A stretch of 15,614 nucleotides of DNA from an uncultured Bacteroidales bacterium. GTDB taxonomy: Bacteria; Bacteroidota; Bacteroidia; Bacteroidales; UBA932. A program made the translations under genes and the position numbers. The notes under the pieces were generated by a model. That model ran no database searches, had not been told where the DNA came from, and saw only the letters and a program-made list of their open reading frames with translations. This document shows positions 8,753 to 15,614 of the stretch, piece by piece (positions within the stretch are counted from its first letter, which is position 1; the number at the start of each line of letters is the position of its first letter). The DNA lies in NCBI GenBank assembly GCA_946408295.1, contig CAMJRT010000007.1, positions 1 to 15,614 on the forward strand. Reading direction: 5' to 3'.

Positions 8753-9709
8753 TTATTTGTATAACTCTTCGGGGCCTTTTTTCCAGATTTCGGGGGCTTC
8801 GATACGGGGGTCGTCGATGAGGATGTCGAGGGTGCGGGCGACTTTTTTGAGGACGCAGGTGAGGATGAATTCTTTTTGTACTTCCACGGTGTAGGGCATC
8901 GACATCGCGATTTCGTGACCGTGGTCCTTGAAGCGGAGGAAGGTGTAAGGATAGCCCAGTTTGCCGAAGCGTTCTGCCAGGCGGTTGGAGCCGAACCAGC
9001 CGATGTTGAAAAAGACAATCTGGTCGTAGTTGACCAATTTATCCGCCGTCCCGTGCAACAGAAGCGTGGGGGCGGGTGCAGAGCAGGCATATTTGAGCGG
9101 GCCGTGCGTGGAGTAGACGGCTCCCGCAAAAGACATCACGCCGGCAAAGCGGAAATTTTCCGGAAGGACGGAGGCACAGGGAGTACGGTTGGCTCTTTCG
9201 TAGTCGGCCTGTAATACGGTGATGGCTCCGGCGGAGGAGCCCGCCAGGACGAGGTTGTCGGTGTCAATGCCCAACTCTTCCTCATTGTCCCGCAGGAAAA
9301 GAATGCTGCTGAAAAGGTCTTCCACCGCTATATGAATGGCTTTATCCAGCAAGTCCCGTTGTCCGATGCCCATCTTTTTCACATCCTTGAGCCCCAGCCG
9401 GTAATCGATGGACACGACACGGTAGCCTTCGTCGCAAAGGCTCTCGAACCAGGGTTTGTAGGCATCCGCATCGCGGTTTCCCATCTTGAAACCACCCCCG
9501 AACACAAAGAGGATGGTCGGCTTTTCAACCGTCGTCACGCTGTCCAGTTGCACCGTCCTGGCCGCGCTGTCCGGCGACTCATAAATGTCAAGATAAAGGT
9601 CCTGTCCATCTTTTTGGGCGTAGAGGTAAGTGCCGCTCGGCTCGATTTCGGCGTGCAGCGCCGGAATCCAGAACGCGGAGAATACAAAGAGGATGAAGAA
9701 TTTTTTCAT
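8753..9709 (-). CDS. Secreted alpha/beta-hydrolase (esterase-like)
   Basis: The product has 318 residues. The start is the ATG at 9707-9709, because it begins a clear signal peptide (M-K-K-F-F, hydrophobic core, A-L-H-A ending at residue 20). The frame stays open far upstream, but that stretch is antisense to gyrA. The mature part has the alpha/beta-hydrolase order: strand plus F70-G-G-G-F (oxyanion loop, where relatives often have H-G-G-G), D-Y-R-L at 102-105, nucleophile elbow G157-S-S159-A-G, acid D223 in H-G-T-A-D, and H263/H265 in D-H-G-H near residue 262. This fits an esterase or carbohydrate-ester hydrolase acting in the periplasm or outside. The substrate cannot be read from the sequence. 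It converges with the Fn3 lipoprotein gene and is divergent from gyrA. No Shine-Dalgarno site is visible, which is common in Bacteroidota. Confidence 0.88.
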   Translation of the reverse strand: MKKFFILFVFSAFWIPALHAEIEPSGTYLYAQKDGQDLYLDIYESPDSAARTVQLDSVTTVEKPTILFVFGGGFKMGNRDADAYKPWFESLCDEGYRVVSIDYRLGLKDVKKMGIGQRDLLDKAIHIAVEDLFSSILFLRDNEEELGIDTDNLVLAGSSAGAITVLQADYERANRTPCASVLPENFRFAGVMSFAGAVYSTHGPLKYACSAPAPTLLLHGTADKLVNYDQIVFFNIGWFGSNRLAERFGKLGYPYTFLRFKDHGHEIAMSMPYTVEVQKEFILTCVLKKVARTLDILIDDPRIEAPEIWKKGPEELYK

Positions 9710-9731
9710 AAGTAACGGATTTATTAGCCTG

Positions 9732-9739
9732 CAAAGATA
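9732..9739 (-). promoter_or_regulatory. Bacteroidota -7 box for the hydrolase gene
   Basis: On the minus strand this reads TATCTTTG, an exact match to the Bacteroidota housekeeping -7 consensus TAnnTTTG. It lies 23 bases upstream of the hydrolase ATG, implying a very short leader. No clear -33 TTG is visible. Confidence 0.65.
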
Positions 9740-9769
9740 CTTAGATTTTTTAATTCGCTTTCTTTTTTC

Positions 9770-9777
9770 TATCTTTG
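9770..9777 (+). promoter_or_regulatory. Bacteroidota -7 box for gyrA
   Basis: TATCTTTG exactly matches TAnnTTTG. The expected transcript start, about 7 bases downstream, gives a gyrA leader of roughly 85-90 bases, which contains a T-run at 9824-9832. The upstream region is A/T-rich but holds no clean -33 TTG. Confidence 0.7.
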
Positions 9778-9862
9778 CATATTGTGAAAATGGTTTAAAT
9801 CGCAAAGAAAGGGCCTTACAATCGATTTTTTTTAAATGGCCCGGACCTGCGAAACGTTTAAT

Positions 9863-9866
9863 GGAG
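9863..9866 (+). promoter_or_regulatory. Shine-Dalgarno site fixing the gyrA start
   Basis: GGAG lies five bases before the ATG at 9872. The in-frame ATG at 9836 lacks such a site and would add twelve residues unlike GyrA N-termini, so 9872 is preferred. Confidence 0.6.
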
Positions 9867-9871
9867 AATTT

Positions 9872-12454
9872 ATGGATAACAACGAAGAATTGAACGACCA
9901 AAACGAAGTTAACGAGGTAGAAGAGGTCCCCCAGGGAAGGATTGAACGGGTCAACATCGACCAACAGATGCGTTCGGCCTATATTGACTACTCGATGTCC
10001 GTCATCGTCTCCCGTGCCTTGCCTGATGTGCGCGACGGTCTCAAGCCGGTTCAGCGGCGCGTGCTGTTCGGAATGGACAAACTGAGCCTGAACTATTCGG
10101 CGGCGACGATGAAGTCCGCCGGTATTGTGGGAGAGGTGATGGGTAAGTATCACCCGCACGGCGATTCCAGTATTTATGATACGATGGTGCGTCTGGCCCA
10201 GGATTGGAGTCTCCGTTATCCTTTGGTCAAGGGCCAGGGAAACTTCGGCTCGATGGACGGTTATTCCGCCGCGGCTATGCGTTACACCGAAGCCAAATTG
10301 GAGCGCGTGTCCGCCGAGGTCCTGGCCGATCTGTATGAAGACACGGTGGATATGGTCAAGAACTTTGACGAGCGTTATGATGAGCCCACGGTTCTTCCTA
10401 CCAAGATTCCGCTGTTGCTGGTCAACGGTTCTTCCGGTATTGCGGTCGGTATGGCGACCAATATGGCCCCCCATAACCTGGGTGAGTGCTGTGACGCGAT
10501 TTGCGCCTACATCGACAATCCTGACATCGACGTGGACGGTCTGATGCAGTACATCAAGGGACCCGATTTTCCGACCGGCGGCATCATCCGGGGCGTACAG
10601 GGCATCCGTGAAGCCTTCGAGACCGGTCACGGGCGCATCGTCATCCGTTCCAAGGCGGAAATCGAGGTGGCCCCCAACGGCATTGAGACCATCGTCGTCA
10701 CCGAGGTTCCCTATATGGTGAACAAGAAGGAGATGATCAAGAAGATCGCCGATTTGGTCCGCGACGGGAAGATTGAGGGTATCGCCGAAATCAACGACTT
10801 TTCCAACCGTAAGGGCGTCAATATCGCGATTCGTCTCAAGAAAGGCGCCAACAGCGGCGTGGTGCTGAATATGCTCTATAAACTGAGTCCGCTTCAGTCC
10901 AGTTTCTCGGTCAACAATGTCGCCATTGTCAAGGGGCGCCCCCGTACGCTCAACCTGCGTGACCTGATTGAGAGTTTCGTTTCTCACCGTCACGAAATCA
11001 TCGTCCGCAGGACGAAATTCCGCCTGGCCAAGGCACAGGCCCGCCTCCATATTCTGGAAGCCCTGCTCAAAGCCATCGATTTCATCGACGAGGTGATTTC
11101 CATCATCCGTGGCAGCGACACGGTGGATTTGGCAAAATCCCGCCTGATGGAGCGTTTCTCCTTCTCCGAGATTCAGGCGAATGCCATCGTGGAAATGAAA
11201 CTCCGCGCACTGGCCGGATTGGAACGGGAAAAATTGCAAGCCGAGTTTGACGAGTTGAGCAAGGCCGTTGCCGATTATCTCGACATCCTGGGCAGCGAAG
11301 AGCGCCAGATGGCCATCATCAAGGAAGAAACCCTGGAAATCAAGGAGAAATACGCCGACCCGCGCCGCAGCGTCATCGTTCCCGACGAGGGCGAGTTCAA
11401 CCCCGAAGACTTCTATGCCTCCGAGGATGTGGTCATCACCATTTCCCACCTGGGCTACATCAAACGCACCAGTCTGACCGAATATCGTACCCAGCACCGG
11501 GGCGGTACGGGCAAGAAGGGAAGCGGCACCCGCGACGAGGACTTCCTCGAACATATCTTTGTGGCGCATATGCATTCCACGCTCCTGCTGTTCACGACCT
11601 TGGGCAAGTGCTACGCCGTCAAAGTCTATCAATTGCCGGAAGGGGCCCGTGCCTATAAGGGACGTCCCATCCAGAACCTGCTGGGCATCGCCGAAGACGA
11701 GGCCGTACGCGCGTATCTGTCGGTGAAAGACCTGAAAGACCGTGCGTTTGCCGAGAACAACTACGTCGTTCTTTGCTCCAAGAAAGGAATCATCAAGAAG
11801 ACCACGCTGGCGGCTTATGCCAATGTCCGCGCCAAGGGTATCATCGCCCTTACCATCCGCGAAGGGGACGAGTTGCTGTCCGCCGAATTGACCAATGGCA
11901 ACAGCCAGATTTATCTGGCCGCCCGCGAAGGACGTTGCGTGCGCTTTGAAGAAAGTGACGTGCGCCCGATGGGTCGTACGGCCGCCGGTGTGCGCGGCAT
12001 CCGCCTGGCCAGCGAAGACAATGAAGTGGTCAGCATCGTTTGTTATGACAGCAATGCGGAAGATGCCGCCGCGCATTCCGCCTTGGTCGTCAGTGAAAAC
12101 GGCTATGGCAAGCGCAGCGACTTCGAAGAATACCGTCTGACCAACCGGGGCGGTCAGGGCGTCAAGACCCTGAATATCACGGAGAAGACGGGTAAAGTTG
12201 TTGCACTGGTCAATGTCACGGCCGAAAACGACCTGATGATTATCACCCAGAGCGGTATCGCCATCCGCCTGGCGGTTTCTACCATCAGCGAGCAGGGCCG
12301 GGCCACCCAGGGCGTACGCCTGATCAATCTGCGGGAAGGCGACAGCATCGCTTCCGTCACGGTGGTTCCCAAGGAGGAAGAAGAGGAGGCTGCACAGGAG
12401 GGAGAATCCGCCCAGGAACAGTCTTTGCAGAATGAAGCGTCATCCAACGAGTAA
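9872..12454 (+). CDS. gyrA: DNA gyrase subunit A
   Basis: Breakage-reunion subunit of DNA gyrase, which with GyrB introduces negative supercoils using ATP. The product has 860 residues, close to the usual 820-880. After an acidic N-terminal extension (1-22) come I39[22 protein letters not shown], the H94-P-H-G-D motif and the active-site Tyr138 in R-Y-T-E (Tyr122 of E. coli GyrA). Quinolone-region positions equivalent to E. coli Ser83 and Asp87 are Ser99 and Asp103, the sensitive residues. The C-terminal DNA-wrapping beta-pinwheel starts near 510. It has a GyrA-box-like Q541-H-R-G-G-T-G547 (E. coli Q-R-R-G-G-K-G) and a later R-G-G-Q-G, then an acidic Glu-run tail. This supports GyrA rather than ParC. 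It is transcribed from the 9770 box and followed after 24 bases by the TPR gene, so co-transcription is likely. Confidence 0.97.
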   Translation: MDNNEELNDQNEVNEVEEVPQGRIERVNIDQQMRSAYIDYSMSVIVSRALPDVRDGLKPVQRRVLFGMDKLSLNYSAATMKSAGIVGEVMGKYHPHGDSSIYDTMVRLAQDWSLRYPLVKGQGNFGSMDGYSAAAMRYTEAKLERVSAEVLADLYEDTVDMVKNFDERYDEPTVLPTKIPLLLVNGSSGIAVGMATNMAPHNLGECCDAICAYIDNPDIDVDGLMQYIKGPDFPTGGIIRGVQGIREAFETGHGRIVIRSKAEIEVAPNGIETIVVTEVPYMVNKKEMIKKIADLVRDGKIEGIAEINDFSNRKGVNIAIRLKKGANSGVVLNMLYKLSPLQSSFSVNNVAIVKGRPRTLNLRDLIESFVSHRHEIIVRRTKFRLAKAQARLHILEALLKAIDFIDEVISIIRGSDTVDLAKSRLMERFSFSEIQANAIVEMKLRALAGLEREKLQAEFDELSKAVADYLDILGSEERQMAIIKEETLEIKEKYADPRRSVIVPDEGEFNPEDFYASEDVVITISHLGYIKRTSLTEYRTQHRGGTGKKGSGTRDEDFLEHIFVAHMHSTLLLFTTLGKCYAVKVYQLPEGARAYKGRPIQNLLGIAEDEAVRAYLSVKDLKDRAFAENNYVVLCSKKGIIKKTTLAAYANVRAKGIIALTIREGDELLSAELTNGNSQIYLAAREGRCVRFEESDVRPMGRTAAGVRGIRLASEDNEVVSIVCYDSNAEDAAAHSALVVSENGYGKRSDFEEYRLTNRGGQGVKTLNITEKTGKVVALVNVTAENDLMIITQSGIAIRLAVSTISEQGRATQGVRLINLREGDSIASVTVVPKEEEEEAAQEGESAQEQSLQNEASSNE

Positions 12455-12478
12455 AAATTATTTTTAATATTCAAAACG

Positions 12479-13795
12479 ATGAAAAAAACATTGATTTTAT
12501 TGTCCGCGGCTTTGATGATGCTGTCAATGCCGATGATGGCACAAGACCTCGTCAAACTTGCCAAAAATATAGACAAGGCGATTGCCAACACGGAAAACCC
12601 CAAAAAGGCCTCCAATCCGGATACTTGGGTGAAATTGGGTAAAGAATATATCAAGGCTTATGAGGCCACGCTGGGAAGCGGTCTTCTCAACACGCCGAAG
12701 GAGCAAATTGTGCTGATGATGGGCGACGTCAAGCCTCTTGCTACCGAGGACGTTACCCTGGAAGGGAACGCCTACCTGAAGGAGTCCTACGCTTGCTACG
12801 ACTATTATTATCGCAACAATGTGCTCGTGATGATAGTCCCGACGAAATCTGCGGTCGAGAATCCGCTGGGCAAAGCATTGGATGCTTTTGTCAAAGCCCG
12901 TGCAGTGGACGAAAAAGGGAAAAAGGCCAAGGATATCGCTGCCGGTATCAAGCAGGTTGTAGATTATTCTTCACAACAGGCCTATTTCCAGTATAATCTG
13001 GGCAACAAGGCTGAAGCCGCCCGTCTGTTTGAGAGGGCCGGCAATGCTTCCGCCCTGTCGGACGACAATGTCCTGTTTGATGGCTCCCTTTTAAGCAATG
13101 CGGGTTTGGTGTATGCCCAGACGGGTGATTTGGATGCTGCGCAGCACTGCTTCGAACAGTGCCTGGCCAACAACTTCTATGATGAAGAAGGAAAAGTCTT
13201 TGCGCATCTTTCCGACATCGCCGCCCGCAAGGAAGACAAGGCCGCTCAACTGAACTATTTGAAACAAGGTTTTGAGAAATTCCCCTCCAGCCAGGCGATT
13301 ATCATCGGTTTGATCAATGCTTACCGCGCCGGAGGCGAGGACCCTCAGGAAATCTTCGTTTTGTTGAACAAGGCGAAAGAAAATGATCCGAACAACGCAT
13401 CCCTTTATTCGACCGAAGGTGATATCCACAAAGAATTGAAAGAAGACGAAGCGGCCATCGAGTGTTACCGCAAAGCCTCCGAAGTGGATCCCAAGTTCCC
13501 TTACGGTTATGTGGGAGAAGGTTTGCTCTTATATGAGCGTGCCATCGAGTATGCCACCCAGGCCAACGAAGCGGTTGCGGATGCCGATTATCGGAAATAC
13601 CTGGCTCTTTATGAAGAGACGATGCCCAAGGCCATCGAGCCTTTTGAAAAGGCGTTTGAACTGGCGGCCGACAACCCCAAGTTGCAAAGCGGTATCGCGG
13701 AGTATCTTAAGAATATCTATTATCGTTTCTCAAGCGACAGCGAAACGTATATGGCGGGATACAAGAAATACAATGATTTCCTCAAAGCCCAGTAA
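12479..13795 (+). CDS. Exported tetratricopeptide-repeat protein
   Basis: The product has 438 residues. A signal peptide (M-K-K-T-L, hydrophobic core, M-P-M-M-A) is probably cut before Gln22, so the protein should be periplasmic. Residues 25-165 are helical without clear repeats. From about 168, TPR-like helix pairs appear: Y-N-L-G-N-K-A-E-A-A-R-L-F near 172-184, A-G-L-V-Y-A-Q-T-G-D-L-D-A-A near 208-221, a pair near 240-270, and a classic one at 307-338 (D-E-A-A-I-E-C-Y-R-K-A, then D-P-K-F). A final degenerate pair lies near 384-400. TPR arrays bind proteins or peptides; the partner is unknown. The gene starts 24 bases after the gyrA stop, with no promoter or terminator visible between them and no clear Shine-Dalgarno site. 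Exact function unknown. Confidence 0.88.
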   Translation: MKKTLILLSAALMMLSMPMMAQDLVKLAKNIDKAIANTENPKKASNPDTWVKLGKEYIKAYEATLGSGLLNTPKEQIVLMMGDVKPLATEDVTLEGNAYLKESYACYDYYYRNNVLVMIVPTKSAVENPLGKALDAFVKARAVDEKGKKAKDIAAGIKQVVDYSSQQAYFQYNLGNKAEAARLFERAGNASALSDDNVLFDGSLLSNAGLVYAQTGDLDAAQHCFEQCLANNFYDEEGKVFAHLSDIAARKEDKAAQLNYLKQGFEKFPSSQAIIIGLINAYRAGGEDPQEIFVLLNKAKENDPNNASLYSTEGDIHKELKEDEAAIECYRKASEVDPKFPYGYVGEGLLLYERAIEYATQANEAVADADYRKYLALYEETMPKAIEPFEKAFELAADNPKLQSGIAEYLKNIYYRFSSDSETYMAGYKKYNDFLKAQ

Positions 13796-13817
13796 TCGTT
13801 TCTTATCGGTATGCGCT

Positions 13818-14432
13818 ATGATTGCAGGCCGGATCCTTCCGGTCTGCATTATCTTTGTGTTGGCGTCGACCCTTTCTTCTTGTGATTTCTTGCGCAGGAT
13901 GGCGGGCCGCCCGACCAGTTCCGAGTTGGCTGTGCTGGAACAGAAGAGGGACAGTCTTGAGATTGAACGCAGGCTCAAACATAAAAGTCAGGGCGTCGCC
14001 GACCAGCCGCAGACCGGTACCTCCGCTTCTGCAGAAGCCGCTTCCGAGCCCATAGTTGCGCGTGCCGAATGGGACGAACCCTCTGCGACACCGCCGGTTG
14101 ATGCGAACTCGGATGCGGCGCAGATCCAAGCGCTGAAGGATGCTTCCGGATCCCTCTATCTGCGCAGTCTTTCCCGTTTCAAGGGGAGTGCGCAGGCGAG
14201 TGAACTCTTCTATGTCATCGCCGGAACGTTCAAAGAGGTGGAAAATGCCGAACGATTCTGCCGGCGTTTACAGGATGTTTTTCCGCAGGCGCAGGTGTTG
14301 GTTCTTGGCAACGGACTCCGTCTGACGGCGGTCTATGCGGCGGACCGGGCGGATCAGACTCTGTCCTTTCTGGCCGAAAACAAGGCCGATCTTCCGGCTG
14401 AGGCGTGGGTTTTAATCAACGACCTTCGATGA
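13818..14432 (+). CDS. Lipoprotein with C-terminal SPOR-like domain
   Basis: From the ATG at 13818 the product has 204 residues. A signal-II peptide ends L-S-S-C with the lipidated Cys at 22. Residues 34-56 are charged and probably coiled-coil (S-E-L-A-V-L-E-Q-K-R-D-S-L-E). A low-complexity Ala/Ser/Pro/Glu linker spans about 60-105. Residues about 130-204 look like a SPOR domain: L-F-Y-V-I-A-G-T-F, E-N-A-E-R-F near 142-147, a central N-G-L-R-L-T-A-V strand and a final A-W-V-L-I. SPOR domains bind denuded peptidoglycan glycan strands, often at division sites, so an envelope or cell-wall role is likely. An in-frame ATG at 13773 would add a basic n-region but overlap the TPR gene; the start is therefore not certain. 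It follows the TPR stop by 22 bases and overlaps the next gene by ATGA. Confidence 0.8.
   Translation: MIAGRILPVCIIFVLASTLSSCDFLRRMAGRPTSSELAVLEQKRDSLEIERRLKHKSQGVADQPQTGTSASAEAASEPIVARAEWDEPSATPPVDANSDAAQIQALKDASGSLYLRSLSRFKGSAQASELFYVIAGTFKEVENAERFCRRLQDVFPQAQVLVLGNGLRLTAVYAADRADQTLSFLAENKADLPAEAWVLINDLR
13823..13848 (+). other. Strong hairpin just after the SPOR-lipoprotein start codon
   Basis: TGCAGGCCGGA (13823-13833) pairs with TCCGGTCTGCA (13838-13848) around the loop TCCT, with one G-T wobble. It begins two bases after the ATG at 13818. It could damp translation initiation, or act as an attenuator after the TPR gene. A TATCTTTG match follows at 13850-13857, inside the signal-peptide codons. 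Confidence 0.5.
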
Positions 14433-15614
14433 GACGGCTTTGGCTTCTTTGTTTGCTGCTGGCTGCTCCCCTGCTTCATGCGCAATATCGGGATGATGTT
14501 TCGCTGGAATCTTTGTATGATTCCGATGGTGTCGCGGCGTTGAAAGCCGATGTATCGTATATTTGTTCGCCGGTGCACCGGGGCCGTAAGGCAGGTTCTC
14601 CGGGCGAAAAGGATGTGGCCGAATATGTTTATCGCGAACTGGAAAAAGCCGGTCTGGAGCTGTTGACTTCCGTTGAGGGAGATGTGTTCGGCATCCAGGG
14701 CGAAAACGATACCCTGATTTCCCGCAATGTCATCGGGGTTTTGCCGGGGGCGGACGAGGCGTTGCGCCACCGCTACATCGTTATCGGGGCCCACATCGAC
14801 CATCTGGGCGCCTATCAGATGATGCGGGACGGCCGATCCGAAGAGGTGGTCTATCCCGGGGCGAACGGCAACGCATCCGGCGTCGCCAGCCTGCTGGCTT
14901 TGGCCCGCCATATCGCCGCGACCGGCACCGCATTCAAAAAAAGTATTTTGTTCATCGCTTTCGGAGCGGGCTGTGACTCTTTTGCGGGAGCCTGGTACTT
15001 TTTGAACCGCAGTTTCGCCTATACCAAGGATATCGATTTTATGATCAATCTTGATATGCTGGGTTACGGCAGCCAGAGCTTCTATGCTTATACCGCTTCC
15101 AACGCCGATTTGAACAAGGCCATCGAAGCGACCTCCCGCGACCTGCAGCCCGTCAAACCCGCATTGACTACGCAGGAGCCCTATCCCTCGGACCACCGGG
15201 CTTTCTATGCCAAGGAGATTCCATCCGTGCTGTTTACCACAGGCCGCTATTCCAGCCACAATACCCCCCGGGACATTCCGGACGACCTTGATTGGAACTA
15301 TATGGAACTCCAGTTGGAGTATATATACAATTTTGTCCGCGACCAGGCCTCCAATACGGGAACCATCGATTTTATCGAGAAGCCCGCAGCCGCCCCATCG
15401 GACGAGGACCCGGTCTATGGCTATTATGATTGTGACGTGCCTCCCATCTTTCTGGGTTCGCCCAAAATCGACCGTTTTATGCAGGAGTGGGTCTATCGTT
15501 ATGTGAAATATCCTGACAGCGCAATTCGGGATGGGGTGCAAGGAACGGTGCAGGTGAATTTTATCATCGAGAAAGACGGCAGCGTCAGCCACGTCCACGT
15601 CGTTCGTTCCTTGG
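14429..15614 (+). CDS. M28 peptidase-like domain (degenerate active site) fused to a TonB C-terminal domain (3' partial)
   Basis: The ATG at 14429 overlaps the SPOR gene stop (ATGA), so translation is probably coupled. The frame is open to the window end (395 residues seen). A signal peptide ends A-P-L-L-H-A with Gln19 next. Residues about 35-305 have the M28 zinc-aminopeptidase layout: G120-A-H122-I-D-H-L-G, G144-A-N-G147-N-A-S-G, F175-I-A-F-G-A-G181-C182, N207-L-D209-M-L-G and S276-H277-N-T-P-R-D. Active members have G-A-D-D-N-A-S-G and G-E-E at the second and third motifs, so the bridging Asp is Gly147 and the Glu-Glu pair is Gly181-Cys182. His122, Asp209 and His277 remain. A linker follows, and residues about 345-395 match the start of a TonB C-terminal domain (Y-V-K-Y-P-D-S-A-I-R-D-G-V-Q-G, F-I-I-E-K-D-G-S-V). 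Probably a binding or scaffold protein rather than a peptidase (inference). Confidence 0.85.
   Translation, partial: MRRLWLLCLLLAAPLLHAQYRDDVSLESLYDSDGVAALKADVSYICSPVHRGRKAGSPGEKDVAEYVYRELEKAGLELLTSVEGDVFGIQGENDTLISRNVIGVLPGADEALRHRYIVIGAHIDHLGAYQMMRDGRSEEVVYPGANGNASGVASLLALARHIAATGTAFKKSILFIAFGAGCDSFAGAWYFLNRSFAYTKDIDFMINLDMLGYGSQSFYAYTASNADLNKAIEATSRDLQPVKPALTTQEPYPSDHRAFYAKEIPSVLFTTGRYSSHNTPRDIPDDLDWNYMELQLEYIYNFVRDQASNTGTIDFIEKPAAAPSDEDPVYGYYDCDVPPIFLGSPKIDRFMQEWVYRYVKYPDSAIRDGVQGTVQVNFIIEKDGSVSHVHVVRSL

Larger units (their letters stand above)
9730..9779. repeat. Perfect 10-bp inverted repeat containing back-to-back promoter boxes
   Basis: TGCAAAGATA (9730-9739) and TATCTTTGCA (9770-9779) are exact reverse complements with a 30-bp A/T-rich centre. 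Each arm contains a TATCTTTG box facing outward. The symmetry may simply be two copies of the same strong promoter element; an operator function is possible. Confidence 0.75.

Noticed and set aside
9811..9842. GGGCC/GGCCC pairing in the gyrA leader
   Set aside because: Only 5 bp with a 22-base A/T-rich loop; too weak to call a riboswitch or attenuator.
9836..9871. Alternative gyrA start at 9836
   Set aside because: No Shine-Dalgarno site is present and the extra twelve residues do not resemble GyrA. The ATG at 9872 has GGAG at proper spacing.
9710..12076. Long minus-strand extension upstream of the hydrolase, giving an apparent 1107-residue protein
   Set aside because: The extension is antisense to gyrA. 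A signal peptide and a -7 box mark the hydrolase start at 9709.
13509..13817. Upstream extension of the SPOR lipoprotein frame to 13509
   Set aside because: It would overlap the TPR gene by almost 290 bases and put the signal peptide in the middle of the protein. A start at 13818, or at most 13773, makes a normal lipoprotein.
13850..13857. TATCTTTG as an internal promoter
   Set aside because: It lies inside the signal-peptide codons with no suitable start codon for the lipoprotein downstream. It could only serve the M28-TonB gene, and no -33 element is visible, so it is not listed as a promoter.
14354..15598. 414-codon open frame on the minus strand at the window end
   Set aside because: Antisense to the M28-TonB gene, which has recognisable motifs throughout; the antisense product shows none.

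Overview
The window looks like a piece of a Bacteroidales (Bacteroidota) chromosome of moderate-to-high GC. The evidence is a Bacteroidota-type gyrA, a pair of TAnnTTTG -7 boxes, few Shine-Dalgarno sites, lipoproteins with a Cys followed by acidic residues, a DUF3575-like barrel, a FISUMP domain and a TonB C-terminal domain. The genus cannot be fixed from this sequence. There are no tRNA, rRNA, CRISPR or insertion-sequence signatures, and no gene-free stretch exceeds 300 bases.

Layout. (1) Bases 1-5250 encode the 3' part of a giant outer-membrane protein of at least 1749 residues, cut by the window edge. It has seven complete beta-barrel-like units of 202-223 residues plus the tail of an eighth, and ends in a DUF3575-like domain. 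The units alternate strictly between two types, so the duplicated block is a pair of about 428 residues. (2) Bases 5357-8734 encode a 1125-residue lipoprotein: a Gly/Gln/Asp linker, eight Fn3-like domains and a C-terminal FISUMP domain. (3) Bases 8753-9709, on the minus strand, encode a secreted alpha/beta-hydrolase that converges on the lipoprotein gene across a small hairpin. (4) A 162-bp divergent promoter region holds two mirror-image TATCTTTG boxes and separates the hydrolase from gyrA. (5) A tightly packed plus-strand cluster follows: gyrA (9872-12454), an exported TPR protein (12479-13795), a SPOR-like lipoprotein (13818-14432), and a gene starting at 14429 that runs off the window.

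The last gene encodes an M28 peptidase-like domain that has lost its bridging Asp and its Glu-Glu pair, fused to a TonB C-terminal domain. It overlaps the SPOR gene stop by ATGA.

How the genes may work together (inference): apart from gyrase, every product carries an export signal or is an outer-membrane-type protein. The first two genes may form a surface module of a barrel array plus an extended Fn3 stalk protein. The genes after gyrA look like a periplasmic or envelope module carried on the gyrA transcript. The least ordinary items are the alternating tandem-barrel polyprotein and the degenerate M28-TonB fusion.
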